NCBI GenBank assembly: GCA_964520865.1
Contig: CAZFOY010000017.1
Span: 1 to 58,032, forward strand
Direction: 5' to 3'
Length of the DNA stretch: 58,032 bases
From: CAVQCT01 sp964520865
GTDB lineage: Bacteria > Zixibacteria > MSB-5A5 > GN15 > FEB-12
Part shown: positions 1 through 8,825 of the stretch, piece by piece
How positions within the stretch are numbered: position 1 is the first letter of the stretch
Layout of the letters: every line of letters starts with the position of its first letter
Translations under genes and position numbers: made by a program
Notes under the pieces: generated by a model
The model's database searches: none
What the model saw: only the letters and a program-made list of their open reading frames with translations
Told to the model about the DNA's origin: nothing

Positions 1-35
1 GGCGCCAATTCAAACACGTCGTCCAGCTCGGTCAT
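1..35 (-). CDS. Unidentified protein, N-terminal 11 residues only
   Basis: Only the first 11 codons lie in the window (MTELDDVFELA), so no function can be assigned. Its ATG overlaps the TGA of the ligase gene upstream (ATGA), which makes it the next cistron of the same operon and probably translationally coupled. Given the neighbours, an acyl- or glycan-modifying enzyme is plausible, but that is a guess. Confidence 0.5.
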   Translation of the reverse strand, partial: MTELDDVFELA

Positions 36-1438
36 GAGAGCACCTTCTCGAAAATTTGTTCGTATTGAATCTTTCCCGAAGAACTCTTGAGAATCTCTTT
101 GACTTCTATCACTTTGACCGCGGTATGATGAAAACTGTACTTCTGCGTGACCCGGGTTTTGATCTCGTCCGCCTTGCCGGGATCGGTTGTGGCGATACAC
201 AGGAGGTCATCCCGACCACCACAGACGCAGGTGTAGCCGGCCGCCTTCAGGTGATGCTCGATTTCGTCGAGATTCACCCGGTTGCCGAAAATCTTCACGA
301 ATCTCTTCTTGCGGCCGGTGATGTAAAAGTACCCCTCATCATCGAACCGGGCAATATCCCCTGTAATTAATTTTCCATCGAGCTCATCCCCTTTGCTCAG
401 ATCAGCTTCCCCCTCGGCGTATCCGAGCATCACATTCGGTCCGCGGTAGACCAACTCACCATCGACGTTCGGCGTATCGATCAGATTACCGCTCTCGTCG
501 ATAAGGCTAAGTTCCCCGCCGGGGATGGCGATTCCGATGCTGGCGTATTTTGTCAGATTGTCTTTGGGCGGGAGATACGAGATGCGCGCCGTAGCTTCGG
601 TCTGACCGTACATGACGAAAAAGTTGATCCCTTTCTTGTGCGAGAATTCCGCGAACTCCTGGGCAAATTTCGCCGTGAGCTTTCCTCCCGCCTGGGTCAT
701 ACTCTTTAGGGTAGGCAGATCCATCTCGAAAAACTTGAAACGCCTGAGCACTTCGTAGGTGTACGGAACGCCGGAAAACGAGGTGGCCTTCTGCTGGTTG
801 AAGAAATCCCAGAAGGTTCGGGTCACGATAGAGTCGTTCGTCAACAGCAACGTAGCCCCCATCAACAGATGGCTGTTGATCACGGACAGTCCGAACGAGT
901 AATGCATCGGCAATGACGTTATCGGACGTTCCGATGAACTCAGTCCCAGATATTCGGAGATCGACGATGCGTTGGCGTGCAGATTGTCGGCCGTCAACCG
1001 CACCATTTTCGGGCTGCCGGTGCTTCCGGAAGTCGAAAGCATCAGGGTGAGCCGCGAGTCTATCTCTACCGATCTCTCGATATCGGCCGATACCAGTCCG
1101 TACTCTCCGAAATCATATACTGTCCGGATTCCCTCGGTTCTTGGCTGCCAGATATAGTCGGGTCTGTAGAGATCTATCAGGTTGGTGAGAAGATCCTCCG
1201 AAGTATTCGCGGCAAGAAGTACCCCCACGTTGCCTGAGCGAAGTACGCCGACATATCCGCAGAGTGACTCAAAATTGTTTGCGCACAGCACGAACACGAG
1301 ATTCTTCCGCCCGGCTTTCAGCGCCCCGCCGAATCGGTCACTCTGTTCGATCAGATCTTTGTAAGAATAGGTTCGACCGGAAACGTCAACCGCCACTGTT
1401 CTGTCGGCATAACGCTCCAGGTCCTCGAAAAACCTCAT
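32..1438 (-). CDS. AMP-dependent acyl-CoA synthetase / acyl-ACP ligase family protein
   Basis: Member of the ANL adenylate-forming superfamily, which activates a carboxylic acid as acyl-AMP and passes it to a thiol, either CoA or a carrier protein. The 468 residues show the core motifs in order: phosphate-binding loop LSTSGSTGSPK (about 133-143), YGQTEA, the TGD hinge region followed by GYFYITGRKKRFVK, and a C-terminal SSSGKIQYEQ with the catalytic lysine. Size is a little short for acyl-CoA synthetases and nearer to D-alanine-ligase-like or amino-acid-activating types. It directly follows a ketoreductase and an acyl carrier protein gene with overlapping ends, so the acyl acceptor is probably that carrier protein. 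The acyl substrate cannot be read from the sequence. Confidence 0.85.
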   Translation of the reverse strand: MRFFEDLERYADRTVAVDVSGRTYSYKDLIEQSDRFGGALKAGRKNLVFVLCANNFESLCGYVGVLRSGNVGVLLAANTSEDLLTNLIDLYRPDYIWQPRTEGIRTVYDFGEYGLVSADIERSVEIDSRLTLMLSTSGSTGSPKMVRLTADNLHANASSISEYLGLSSSERPITSLPMHYSFGLSVINSHLLMGATLLLTNDSIVTRTFWDFFNQQKATSFSGVPYTYEVLRRFKFFEMDLPTLKSMTQAGGKLTAKFAQEFAEFSHKKGINFFVMYGQTEATARISYLPPKDNLTKYASIGIAIPGGELSLIDESGNLIDTPNVDGELVYRGPNVMLGYAEGEADLSKGDELDGKLITGDIARFDDEGYFYITGRKKRFVKIFGNRVNLDEIEHHLKAAGYTCVCGGRDDLLCIATTDPGKADEIKTRVTQKYSFHHTAVKVIEVKEILKSSSGKIQYEQIFEKVLS

Positions 1439-2175
1439 ATCAACATGCCCCCGTCGACGCCGATCACCTGTCCGGTGATATATTCCGACAGGTCGGAGGC
1501 AAGAAAGAGGGCGCAGTTGGCGATATCCTGAGGAGTGCCGATTCTTCCCATCTTGATCGAGTTCATCCGCTCTTCGAATTTCTCTTCGGAGAGAGATTGG
1601 ACCATACCGGTATCGATAAAACCGGGTGCGATCGCGTTAACACGGATTCCCATCGGAGCAAGTTCCTTCGCCGCCGAGAGGGTGATTCCAACAACGGCAG
1701 CCTTGCTCCCGGCGTATGCCACCTGGCCGGCATTTCCGTTGACCCCTACGATCGAACTCAGGTTTATGATCGATCCCGCCTTGTGCCTCATCATCATTCG
1801 GCTTGCGTATTGCATGACATAAACGGTGCCGAACGTATTGACACCATACACTTCCTGCATAGTGGAAGTGCGGATCATCGGAAGCAGGTTGTTATCGAGA
1901 ACTCCGGCATTGTTGACGGCGATATCAAGCCGTTTGGTCAGTTTGATAATCTTCTGAAAACCGGCCTTCACTGCATCCGGATCGGACACATCGAACTCGA
2001 CCGTCTCAATATCTGCACCGTATTTCTCTTTAACCTGTTCGCACAACTCGCCAAGCGTTTCCTCTTTGCGTGCAATCGCGATCACTCTTGCGCCGTGGCT
2101 TGCGAACGTCTCGGCGATCGCCCGCCCGATTCCCCGGTTGGCCCCGGTGATCAGGGCACACTTGTCCTTGAGCAA
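1435..2175 (-). CDS. Short-chain dehydrogenase/reductase, 3-oxoacyl-ACP reductase (FabG) type
   Basis: NAD(P)-dependent classical SDR of 246 residues, the normal FabG length. The nucleotide-binding motif TGANRGIG is at 10-17 and NNAG at 88-91. The catalytic Ser141, Tyr154 and Lys158 have the usual 13- and 4-residue spacings, and the C-terminal GQVIGVDGGM segment is typical. The likely reaction is reduction of a 3-oxoacyl group on a carrier protein. The stop overlaps the start of the ligase gene (ATGA), and the start lies two bases after the carrier-protein stop, so the three genes form one transcript. It is probably dedicated to a specialised acyl group rather than housekeeping fatty-acid synthesis, since no ketosynthase is seen here. 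Confidence 0.85.
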   Translation of the reverse strand: MLKDKCALITGANRGIGRAIAETFASHGARVIAIARKEETLGELCEQVKEKYGADIETVEFDVSDPDAVKAGFQKIIKLTKRLDIAVNNAGVLDNNLLPMIRTSTMQEVYGVNTFGTVYVMQYASRMMMRHKAGSIINLSSIVGVNGNAGQVAYAGSKAAVVGITLSAAKELAPMGIRVNAIAPGFIDTGMVQSLSEEKFEERMNSIKMGRIGTPQDIANCALFLASDLSEYITGQVIGVDGGMLI

Positions 2176-2177
2176 AC

Positions 2178-2417
2178 TCAGAATTCCACCCCGTACTTCT
2201 TGAGAATTTCTTTCGCCTTGCCGAACGAACTCATGTCTATCACATCGTCGGTCTCCATCATGATGTCGAAACCGTTGTCAATCGCTGCCACCAGGGCCAT
2301 GTGAGCGACGGAATCCCATTCGGGGACGGTGTTATATTCGAGTGAATCGGAAATCCGTCCTTTGGGAATTTCGAGCGCTTCGGCGAAGATCTGACGAAGC
2401 TTATCGGTGTTACTCAT
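2178..2417 (-). CDS. Acyl carrier protein
   Basis: A 79-residue acidic carrier protein. Ser36 in the EWDSVAHM motif is the expected 4'-phosphopantetheine attachment site, since DS followed by a hydrophobic residue is the family signature. The frame stays open upstream by 22 more codons, but the ATG at 2415-2417 is preferred: it gives a normal ACP N-terminus and has GGAGG ten bases upstream. It heads an operon with a ketoreductase and an acyl-activating ligase, the arrangement expected when an acyl group is loaded on a dedicated carrier and reduced before transfer. Confidence 0.85.
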   Translation of the reverse strand: MSNTDKLRQIFAEALEIPKGRISDSLEYNTVPEWDSVAHMALVAAIDNGFDIMMETDDVIDMSSFGKAKEILKKYGVEF

Positions 2418-2912
2418 GCAATGAATTCCTCCAGAATTTTCGTAGTGCCGCAGGCCTGCGTTCAAGCTCCAAGGCTCTGTCATTCAAATCCTTAGACAAC
2501 CCAACACGGTTCCGGTTCCCCGGCCGACAGCGGCCCGGTGACTATCGGTTTTGGCCTCGCGATATTGCGGTAATATAAGCAAAAACCAACCCCAGAAAAG
2601 GGTAATGTTTCGCCGGCCGACACGGCCAGGAGTGAGCGACTTCGGGCCAAAAGCCGCCTCTCGATCCGTCTATCTGATTGCCTTCCAATTAAATATCAAC
2701 ATGCCCCCGAGATTGATCGCCACATTAATAGGGCCGGCCAATAGGGTACTATCTCCGGCCGGGTATGAGCGGCGCCAGTTTCAGCCATGTAGCTGCATTT
2801 TGTGACGTCCCAATCGACGAATTCACCTGCTGCCCGACTGAACTTAGCGTATATGCTATTGCAACATGATACATGCACCTTCGGAGATCCCCGAAGAACC
2901 TAAGGAATAGAT
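2418..2912. other. Divergent intergenic region, no gene seen
   Basis: This region separates the ACP operon (minus) from the zinc-finger gene (plus). Short open frames here look non-coding. A small hairpin, CTTCGG/CCGAAG at 2879-2896, lies just upstream of the AAGGA ribosome-binding site of the zinc-finger gene. I found no convincing -35/-10 pair. Confidence 0.5.
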
Positions 2913-3188
2913 ATGCTTTTATCCGAGCCTCCCTGCCAGCATCTGGGCAGCATCGAATCACTGAAACAAGCTAAACGACACGTCTGCGAAGAATGTGAAA
3001 AGACCGGAGACCGCTGGGTCCATCTGCGAACCTGTCAGGAATGTGGTGTTACATTGTGCTGTGACAGCTCTCCGAATCGGCACGCGACTAAACACGCTCA
3101 CGCAAGCGGCCATCCGGTAATCAGTTCGGCCGAACCCGGGGAACGCTGGCTGTACTTCTATCCGGATGACACGATAGCCGAATTTTGA
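2913..3188 (+). CDS. Small UBP-type zinc finger protein
   Basis: A 91-residue protein that is almost entirely one UBP-type (ZnF-UBP) zinc finger. Visible ligand candidates are Cys8 and His10, the CEEC and CQEC pairs, a CC pair, and a C-terminal His cluster (RHATKHAHASGHP). In eukaryotes this fold binds the ubiquitin C-terminus. Stand-alone copies are common in bacteria, where the partner is unknown. AAGGA sits upstream of the ATG. It precedes the FAD reductase by 140 bases on the same strand, but shared transcription is not shown. Confidence 0.8.
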   Translation: MLLSEPPCQHLGSIESLKQAKRHVCEECEKTGDRWVHLRTCQECGVTLCCDSSPNRHATKHAHASGHPVISSAEPGERWLYFYPDDTIAEF

Positions 3189-3328
3189 CCGAAAGCTCCG
3201 CACCGGACAAAAGATCTCGTCTGAGCCTACGTATAATTAGAAACACCGGGCGGTTTTTTCTGCGGAATTGTCGTCCGACTTCCCACAATCATTGTTACAG
3301 CACTTAAACAAGGAAGCATTGTCTCGAA

Positions 3329-4507
3329 ATGACGCATTATAAGTATCTCATAATCGGAGGCGGCCAGACCGCCGATGCCGCCGTTCAGGGAATACGGAGC
3401 GTCGACAGCTCCGGCACAATCGGCGTTATCAGCGGCGAAAACCACCCCCCCTACCGCCGCCCTCCTCTCTCCAAAGGGCTGTGGAAAGATGATCCTCTTG
3501 ACAGCGTATGGCTTTCCGATGCCAAGCAACACGCCACAATGCACGTCCAGGCAACTGCTACTTCGATTGCCGCCGACTCGAAACAGGTTGTCGATAATCA
3601 GGGGAATAAGTATGAATACGAAAAGCTCTTGCTGGCAACCGGCGGCTCGGTGCGCACTTTGCCGTACGATGTAGAGGGCATCATCTATTTCCGTACGCTC
3701 GATGATTATCACCTGTTGAAGCAGCGTGCGACCAAAGGCAGCTCGGTGGTTGTGATCGGCGGCGGATTTATCGGTTCCGAAATCGCTGCGGCCCTCGCCA
3801 TGAACGACATCAAAACGTCGCTTATTTTCCCTCAGGACAGCATCGGATCGCGCATCTATCCCGCCCGTCTATCTAAGTTCCTGAACGAGTATTTCGAATC
3901 GAAAGGCGTACAGGTGCTGGCCAAAGAAACGGTCACGGCCCTTTCCCGGAAGAACGACAAGTACCACATCACCACTTCTAAAGGCACCGAGATCGATGCG
4001 GATGTTGTGGTAGCCGGTATCGGCATTCAGCCGAATGTCGATATTGCCCGCGCAGCCGGTCTGAAGGTTGACGGCGGGATTGTGGTGAACGAGAATCTCC
4101 AGACCTCCAATCCGGATATCTATGCCGCCGGGGATGTAGCCAACTTCTTTAATCCGTCGCTTGAGCGGAGACTCCGTGTCGAACACGAAGACAACGCGAC
4201 CAAGATGGGCAAATGTGCCGGAAAGAATATGGCCGGACAGAAGACCCCCTATCACTATCTCCCCTTCTTCTATTCGGACTTGTTCGACCTCGGATACGAA
4301 GCGGTCGGAGAGTTGGAGAGCGGGATGGTGACTGTCGAGGACTGGAAAAGTGAATTCACCGAAGGTGTCGTCTACTACCTCAGAGACAAGCACGTTCGCG
4401 GAGTGCTGTTGTGGAATACCTGGGGACAGGTGGACAACGCTCGGAAGCTTATTGACGATAAGGCAACGGTTACTTCGGACACGGCCGCAGGTCTGTTACC
4501 TCGCTGA
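3329..4507 (+). CDS. FAD-dependent NAD(P)H oxidoreductase, AIF/ferredoxin-reductase-like
   Basis: Two-dinucleotide-binding-domain flavoprotein of 392 residues. The N-terminal FAD motif is IIGGGQTADAA, a variant in which the third glycine region is QTA. PPYRRPPLSK follows, as in rubredoxin/ferredoxin reductases and apoptosis-inducing-factor relatives. The NAD(P) motif VVVIGGGFIGSE is at about 140-151, and the second FAD motif IYAAGDVA is in the C-terminal third. No CxxC redox pair is present, so it is not a disulfide reductase. It should pass electrons from NAD(P)H to a small redox partner. It lies 53 bases before egtB on the same strand, so a link to sulfur or redox protection is possible but inferred only from position. 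Confidence 0.85.
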   Translation: MTHYKYLIIGGGQTADAAVQGIRSVDSSGTIGVISGENHPPYRRPPLSKGLWKDDPLDSVWLSDAKQHATMHVQATATSIAADSKQVVDNQGNKYEYEKLLLATGGSVRTLPYDVEGIIYFRTLDDYHLLKQRATKGSSVVVIGGGFIGSEIAAALAMNDIKTSLIFPQDSIGSRIYPARLSKFLNEYFESKGVQVLAKETVTALSRKNDKYHITTSKGTEIDADVVVAGIGIQPNVDIARAAGLKVDGGIVVNENLQTSNPDIYAAGDVANFFNPSLERRLRVEHEDNATKMGKCAGKNMAGQKTPYHYLPFFYSDLFDLGYEAVGELESGMVTVEDWKSEFTEGVVYYLRDKHVRGVLLWNTWGQVDNARKLIDDKATVTSDTAAGLLPR

Positions 4508-4560
4508 CCCCGGCGGTAGAGTTTAGCCGGAAAACGGGCCGCAGACGGAAGGTAAAGAAA

Positions 4561-5829
4561 ATGCATTTACAGGAGTTCCTGAAGCACTACGAAGATGTTC
4601 GCAAGACGACGGAGAAGATCTGTTCTCCACTCATAACCGAGGACTACGTGATCCAGTCAATGCCGGACGTTAGCCCGCCGAAATGGCATCTCGCACATAC
4701 CACGTGGTTTTTCGAGCGGGTCATTCTTCAACAATTCGCCCCGAACTATAGACCATTCAACGAGCAATACTACTTTCTCTTCAACTCCTATTATCAGAGT
4801 CTTGGCGAGCGGTGGAATCGGGACATCCGCGGCACGCTCTCGCGCCCGTCGGTAGATGAGATTTACGCCTATCGTTCGGCTATCGACGAACGGGTTCGCA
4901 AACTTGTCGAATCGATGTCGGACTCCGACTTCCGGAAACTGCTCGGTCTGCTGGAGCTTGGCCTCAACCACGAACAACAGCATCAGGAACTGCTCGTGAC
5001 TGACATCAAACACATTCTGGCCTCCAATCCGCTTCGGCCCGTTTACAGATCAGGCGGCGCGGGAGAATCTGCGCCGCAACCGGAGATCGGTCCAGCTACG
5101 TATGTTGAAATGGAAGGCGGGACGTTCGAAATCGGAGCAAATGGCGATCGCTTCGCCTGGGATAATGAATATCCGAGACACAAGGTCCTTCTGAACGATT
5201 TCAGTCTGATGGATCGACTGATTACGTGCGGTGAGTATTTGGAGTTTATGAACGACGGCGGGTACAAGGATCCGTTGCTCTGGCTTTCCGATGGCTGGGA
5301 GACTGTCAATCGGGAGCATTGGAACTCTCCGCTTTACTGGCGGGAAAACGATGGCGAGTGGCAAATTATGACGTTGACGGGGACTCGTCCAATCAACGAC
5401 GGCGAGCCGGTCAGCCACGTCAGCTACTACGAAGCTTCGGCGTTCGCACGCTGGGCCGGAAAACGACTGCCGACCGAAGCTGAATGGGAAAGAGCTGCCG
5501 CGACCCTGAACGGCTCCGCTCTTGAAGGCAATTTCCTCGAATCAGACAACTTCCATCCTGTACCGCGGACAAACTCCTCCGGACTTTCCCAGATGCTGGG
5601 GGATCTGTGGGAATGGACGGCCAGTTCGTACCTCCCCTATCCCGGATACAAGCAGGATCGCGGTCCGCTTGGCGAGTACAACGGCAAATTCATGATTAAT
5701 CAGATGGTCCTCCGCGGAGGTTCCTGCGCAACTTCGCGAACCCATATCCGGCCGAGCTATCGGAACTTCTTTCAATGCGATAAGCGCTGGCAGTTCACCG
5801 GCTTTCGCCTGGTCGGGGAGGGACACTGA
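4561..5829 (+). CDS. egtB: Ergothioneine biosynthesis sulfoxide synthase EgtB
   Basis: Non-heme iron enzyme that joins a thiol substrate to hercynine, forming the C-S bond and sulfoxide on the path to ergothioneine. The 422 residues comprise an N-terminal DinB-like helical domain and a C-terminal formylglycine-generating-enzyme-like fold. The three-histidine iron site is visible as WHLAH (His46 likely) plus HEQQH (His137 and His141). The second domain carries GGTFEIG, VSYYEASAFARWAGKRLPTEAEWE and LRGGSCATS...GFR. GGAAGG precedes the ATG. The egtD gene follows six bases after the stop. No egtC (glutamine amidotransferase) or egtE (C-S lyase) gene is adjacent, so the thiol donor and the lyase must be encoded elsewhere. 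Confidence 0.92.
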   Translation: MHLQEFLKHYEDVRKTTEKICSPLITEDYVIQSMPDVSPPKWHLAHTTWFFERVILQQFAPNYRPFNEQYYFLFNSYYQSLGERWNRDIRGTLSRPSVDEIYAYRSAIDERVRKLVESMSDSDFRKLLGLLELGLNHEQQHQELLVTDIKHILASNPLRPVYRSGGAGESAPQPEIGPATYVEMEGGTFEIGANGDRFAWDNEYPRHKVLLNDFSLMDRLITCGEYLEFMNDGGYKDPLLWLSDGWETVNREHWNSPLYWRENDGEWQIMTLTGTRPINDGEPVSHVSYYEASAFARWAGKRLPTEAEWERAAATLNGSALEGNFLESDNFHPVPRTNSSGLSQMLGDLWEWTASSYLPYPGYKQDRGPLGEYNGKFMINQMVLRGGSCATSRTHIRPSYRNFFQCDKRWQFTGFRLVGEGH

Positions 5830-5834
5830 ACGGA

Positions 5835-6854
5835 ATGTCCGCTCAACCATCATACAGAATTCTGCAATCCGCCGACTATGCCGATTCATTCAGGGCGGAG
5901 GATGCATTTGCTCTCGATGTTCTGGTCGGACTCTCCGCGGAACGCAAGGAGATATCCTCCAAGTACCTTTACGATGAAAGGGGAAGCGAACTCTTTCGCC
6001 GAATAACGCAACTTCCGGAGTACTATCTCACCAATTGTGAACTTGAGATCATTCAGCATCACGCCGATGATATAGCCGAACATCTGGATCATGACAGCCC
6101 TTACAATATCGTTGAACTGGGTGCCGGGGCAGGGAAAAAGACTTTAACGCTGTTGCAACGGTTGATGGAGCGCAATCTCGATTTGAGATACGTTCCTATC
6201 GATGTCTCGGAAGGGGCTATGCGGCTGTTGGTCGGTTCCCTCTCCACCCAACTCCCTTCACTGCAAGTTGATGGACTCGTTACCGACTATTTCAACGGTT
6301 TGAAATGGATGAATGGTCAGGCCGAGCGGAAAAACCTCGTGCTTTTCATGGGCTCCTCTATCGGCAACTTCACTCATGCCGAGAACTGCGTCCTGCTGAG
6401 AAGCTTGTGGAACTGCCTGAGTCATGATGACCTGCTTCTTATCGGCTTTGACCTTCGCAAAGATATCGATCTGCTCCTCCGCGCTTACAACGATAAGGCA
6501 GGAGTGACACGGGAGTTCAATTTGAATCTGCTTCGTCGCATCAATCGCGAACTCGGCGGGAATTTCGATCTGGACAAGTGGCGTCACTACGGAACTTACG
6601 ACGTATTTTCCGGCGGCATGGAGAGCTATCTTGTCAGCTCGGAAAAGCAGTCTGTCCTCATTGAGCGGATAGGCCGTCGTTTCTTGTTCGAAGGATGGGA
6701 ACCGATCCATACCGAGAATTCATACAAGTATCTGATTTCTGATATCGAAGATCTTGCCGGTGAGACAGGCTTTCGGGTGTGCGAACATTTCAAGGATTCG
6801 CGCCACTACTTCGCCGACTCAGTCTGGAAAGTCAACAAACCGGAAGCTCAATAG
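5835..6854 (+). CDS. egtD: L-histidine N-alpha-methyltransferase EgtD
   Basis: SAM-dependent enzyme that trimethylates histidine to hercynine, the first step of ergothioneine synthesis. The 339 residues match the family length. Diagnostic segments are KYLYDERGSELF followed by PEYYLTNCE near residues 35-60, the SAM-binding VELGAGAGKKT at about 95-105, and LFMGSSIGNF near 170. It starts six bases after the egtB stop, so the two are certainly co-transcribed. The order egtB-egtD is the reverse of the pathway order. A convergent ABC transporter gene ends 36 bases beyond the stop, with only a weak 5-bp inverted repeat between them. Confidence 0.93.
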   Translation: MSAQPSYRILQSADYADSFRAEDAFALDVLVGLSAERKEISSKYLYDERGSELFRRITQLPEYYLTNCELEIIQHHADDIAEHLDHDSPYNIVELGAGAGKKTLTLLQRLMERNLDLRYVPIDVSEGAMRLLVGSLSTQLPSLQVDGLVTDYFNGLKWMNGQAERKNLVLFMGSSIGNFTHAENCVLLRSLWNCLSHDDLLLIGFDLRKDIDLLLRAYNDKAGVTREFNLNLLRRINRELGGNFDLDKWRHYGTYDVFSGGMESYLVSSEKQSVLIERIGRRFLFEGWEPIHTENSYKYLISDIEDLAGETGFRVCEHFKDSRHYFADSVWKVNKPEAQ

Positions 6855-6890
6855 TAGCAGGGGCAGCAGGGCGGCACCGGATCGACCGGT

Positions 6891-7643
6891 CTAAAGCACT
6901 TCGCGCCGACTCAGGTGAATGATAGCGATCACAGTACACACGAATCCTCCCCCCAATCCAACGATCAGCGCTAATTGCGGTACACCCTGAATAGCCGCGT
7001 GGGTGTTGGCGATCAGTTTCCACGGCCATAATTTCTGATACCAGCCGGTTGCGCTCACCATTCCGGCAAACGTTCCCGCAATCCCGACTCCGAGCGTTGC
7101 CGTAAAGTTCGGAATGTAGATTGCCATCCACTGCATCAGGGCCACGATCAACCAGCTCGCCAGATAGTATTTGAGAAACATATCCGCAATATTGGTAATC
7201 GGAGGGGAAGCTGCGAAGCCAAAGTCGGGTCGGATTGCATTGATCAGAAAGCCCACCCCACAAATTTCAATCACGATCGCCAGAGTAGTAATGATGAGAA
7301 GGGAATGGTGGGCGATGTATTTTGTGATAACAATCGAAGATCGGCTGATCGGAAGCGCGAAAAGATGCTTCCATCCCAGCGAATTGTGTTCGTAGGCACT
7401 GAGTAATCCGCTCATCAGCGCCACGATCATCGGCAGGACCATCACACTCCAGAACAACGAGACATTCGATATCAGCCATCCCCACCCGTCGCCGTTGTAC
7501 CTGCCGGGCAGTTCGTTCATCTTAAGTCCGACCGCAAGGAACATCCCGCATACGAATAACGGTGCACCGAATGCTACCCACCAGGCCATCGTCCGTTTCA
7601 ATTTCAAAGTCTCTGCGATAACGGCGCGGGCGACGTACTTCAC
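6891..7643 (-). CDS. ABC-2 type transporter permease
   Basis: Integral membrane protein of 250 residues with about six hydrophobic segments. It resembles the ABC-2 permeases of lantibiotic-immunity or bacitracin-export type; the N-terminal ETLKLKRTMAWW is typical. Its start overlaps the stop of the ATPase gene by four bases (ATGA), so it is translationally coupled and forms the channel of the exporter. The substrate cannot be inferred: no peptide precursor or sensor kinase is adjacent, and the neighbours are ergothioneine and envelope genes. Confidence 0.8.
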   Translation of the reverse strand: MKYVARAVIAETLKLKRTMAWWVAFGAPLFVCGMFLAVGLKMNELPGRYNGDGWGWLISNVSLFWSVMVLPMIVALMSGLLSAYEHNSLGWKHLFALPISRSSIVITKYIAHHSLLIITTLAIVIEICGVGFLINAIRPDFGFAASPPITNIADMFLKYYLASWLIVALMQWMAIYIPNFTATLGVGIAGTFAGMVSATGWYQKLWPWKLIANTHAAIQGVPQLALIVGLGGGFVCTVIAIIHLSRREVL

Positions 7644-8563
7644 TTCTCTCCCCTGCTTTCGGTTTGCCCCGTGAGATAGAGAAACCTGTGTTCCAGAGTG
7701 GTTCGGTTGAACCGCACCTCGAAAACGTTTATCCCGCTTTCGACCAGCAGCCTGTTGATCTCCGCCGAGTCTCCTTCCCTTTCCACCAGGAGTTCAACGG
7801 CGTCGCCGACTTTTTCCACGCCGGAACTGCCTCGTGATTTGAGGAGCTCGGCCGCTTCAGCCGACCGATCGACTTTCAGATGAAGGCGCATCTCCCGATC
7901 GCTGTTCAATTCCTCGATTGATCCCTCGAAAAGTAGCTTCCCTTTGTTAATGATCCCGACGGTATCGGCCAGTTGTTCCACTTCGTGGAGGAGATGACTC
8001 GAAAGGAAGATCGTTACTCCGGTCTCTTTCGGAAGTGCGAGTATCAGCTCACGCATCTCATGGATCCCGGCCGGGTCGAGTCCGTTGGTCGGTTCATCGA
8101 GAATCAGCAATTTGGGGCGGTTCAGCAGAGCCATTGCGAGGCCGAGCCTCTGTTTCATCCCGAGCGAATATGTCTTCGTCAATCTCCCGGCAGCCTGACT
8201 CATCCCGGTCTGCTCGAGCACTTCATCGATTCGCCTTCTGGGCGCGCCGATCAGCCGACGTGTTATCTCAAGATTATCACGACCTGACAAATGGCCGTAC
8301 AGTGATGGGTGTTCGACCAACGCGCCTATTTGCGCAAGAATCGGGATGCGAAAGCGGGCCAGCGGCTTGTCGAATATCCGAATTTCACCTTCGTTCGGCC
8401 GAATCAGACCCAGGAGCATCCGAATGGTCGTCGTCTTCCCGGAACCGTTGGGTCCGAGAAATCCGTATATTTGTGCCTCCGGTACCTTCAAAGAAGCCTG
8501 GTTGACAGCCAGCAGCTCTCCGTACTTGCGCGTAATAGTCCGGGTAGAAATTACGTCGGGCAT
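7640..8563 (-). CDS. ABC transporter ATP-binding protein (BcrA/NatA-like)
   Basis: ATPase subunit of 307 residues with Walker A GPNGSGKTT, signature YSLGMKQRLGLA, and Walker B LLILDEPTNGLDPAG followed by the H-loop region SSHLLHEVEQ. The C-terminal 90 residues form the extra domain common in drug- and bacitracin-resistance exporters. It is the first gene of a two-gene operon with the permease. In the 5' leader, CCGGGG and CCCCGG around 8585-8606 form a 6-bp hairpin (loop about 10 nt) that could affect expression. Confidence 0.88.
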   Translation of the reverse strand: MPDVISTRTITRKYGELLAVNQASLKVPEAQIYGFLGPNGSGKTTTIRMLLGLIRPNEGEIRIFDKPLARFRIPILAQIGALVEHPSLYGHLSGRDNLEITRRLIGAPRRRIDEVLEQTGMSQAAGRLTKTYSLGMKQRLGLAMALLNRPKLLILDEPTNGLDPAGIHEMRELILALPKETGVTIFLSSHLLHEVEQLADTVGIINKGKLLFEGSIEELNSDREMRLHLKVDRSAEAAELLKSRGSSGVEKVGDAVELLVEREGDSAEINRLLVESGINVFEVRFNRTTLEHRFLYLTGQTESRGEK

Positions 8564-8688
8564 GAAAATAACCTACGCGCGGACCGGGGACAAGTTTCGC
8601 CCCGGCGCAAATTAAACAATATAGATGATGTTTTTCGGCTGCCGGTAATCGTATCTGTGATGCCTGAATTCGCAGGAAACAAAATCGC

Positions 8689-8717
8689 TTGAAGCCTGAC
8701 TCAATTCATGACATAAT
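8689..8717 (+). promoter_or_regulatory. Sigma-70-type promoter for yfhM-pbpC
   Basis: TTGAAG (8689-8694), a 17-base spacer and CATAAT (8712-8717) match the housekeeping consensus at 4/6 and 5/6 positions. The predicted start near 8724 leaves a leader of about 100 bases before a strong GGGAGAGGA ribosome-binding site. Confidence 0.5.
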
Positions 8718-8825
8718 GTGTACAAGAAAATGAACGTGGGAACGACAAGGTGTGGGTATTCTTCTTACTGCCTCCTATCTTCGTACCGATAGACGTCAAC
8801 CTATAAAACCAGGTGGGAGAGGATT

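Noticed and set aside
1264..2304. Open frame of 346 codons on the plus strand
   Set aside because: It is antisense to the ligase and ketoreductase genes, whose catalytic motifs are intact on the minus strand.
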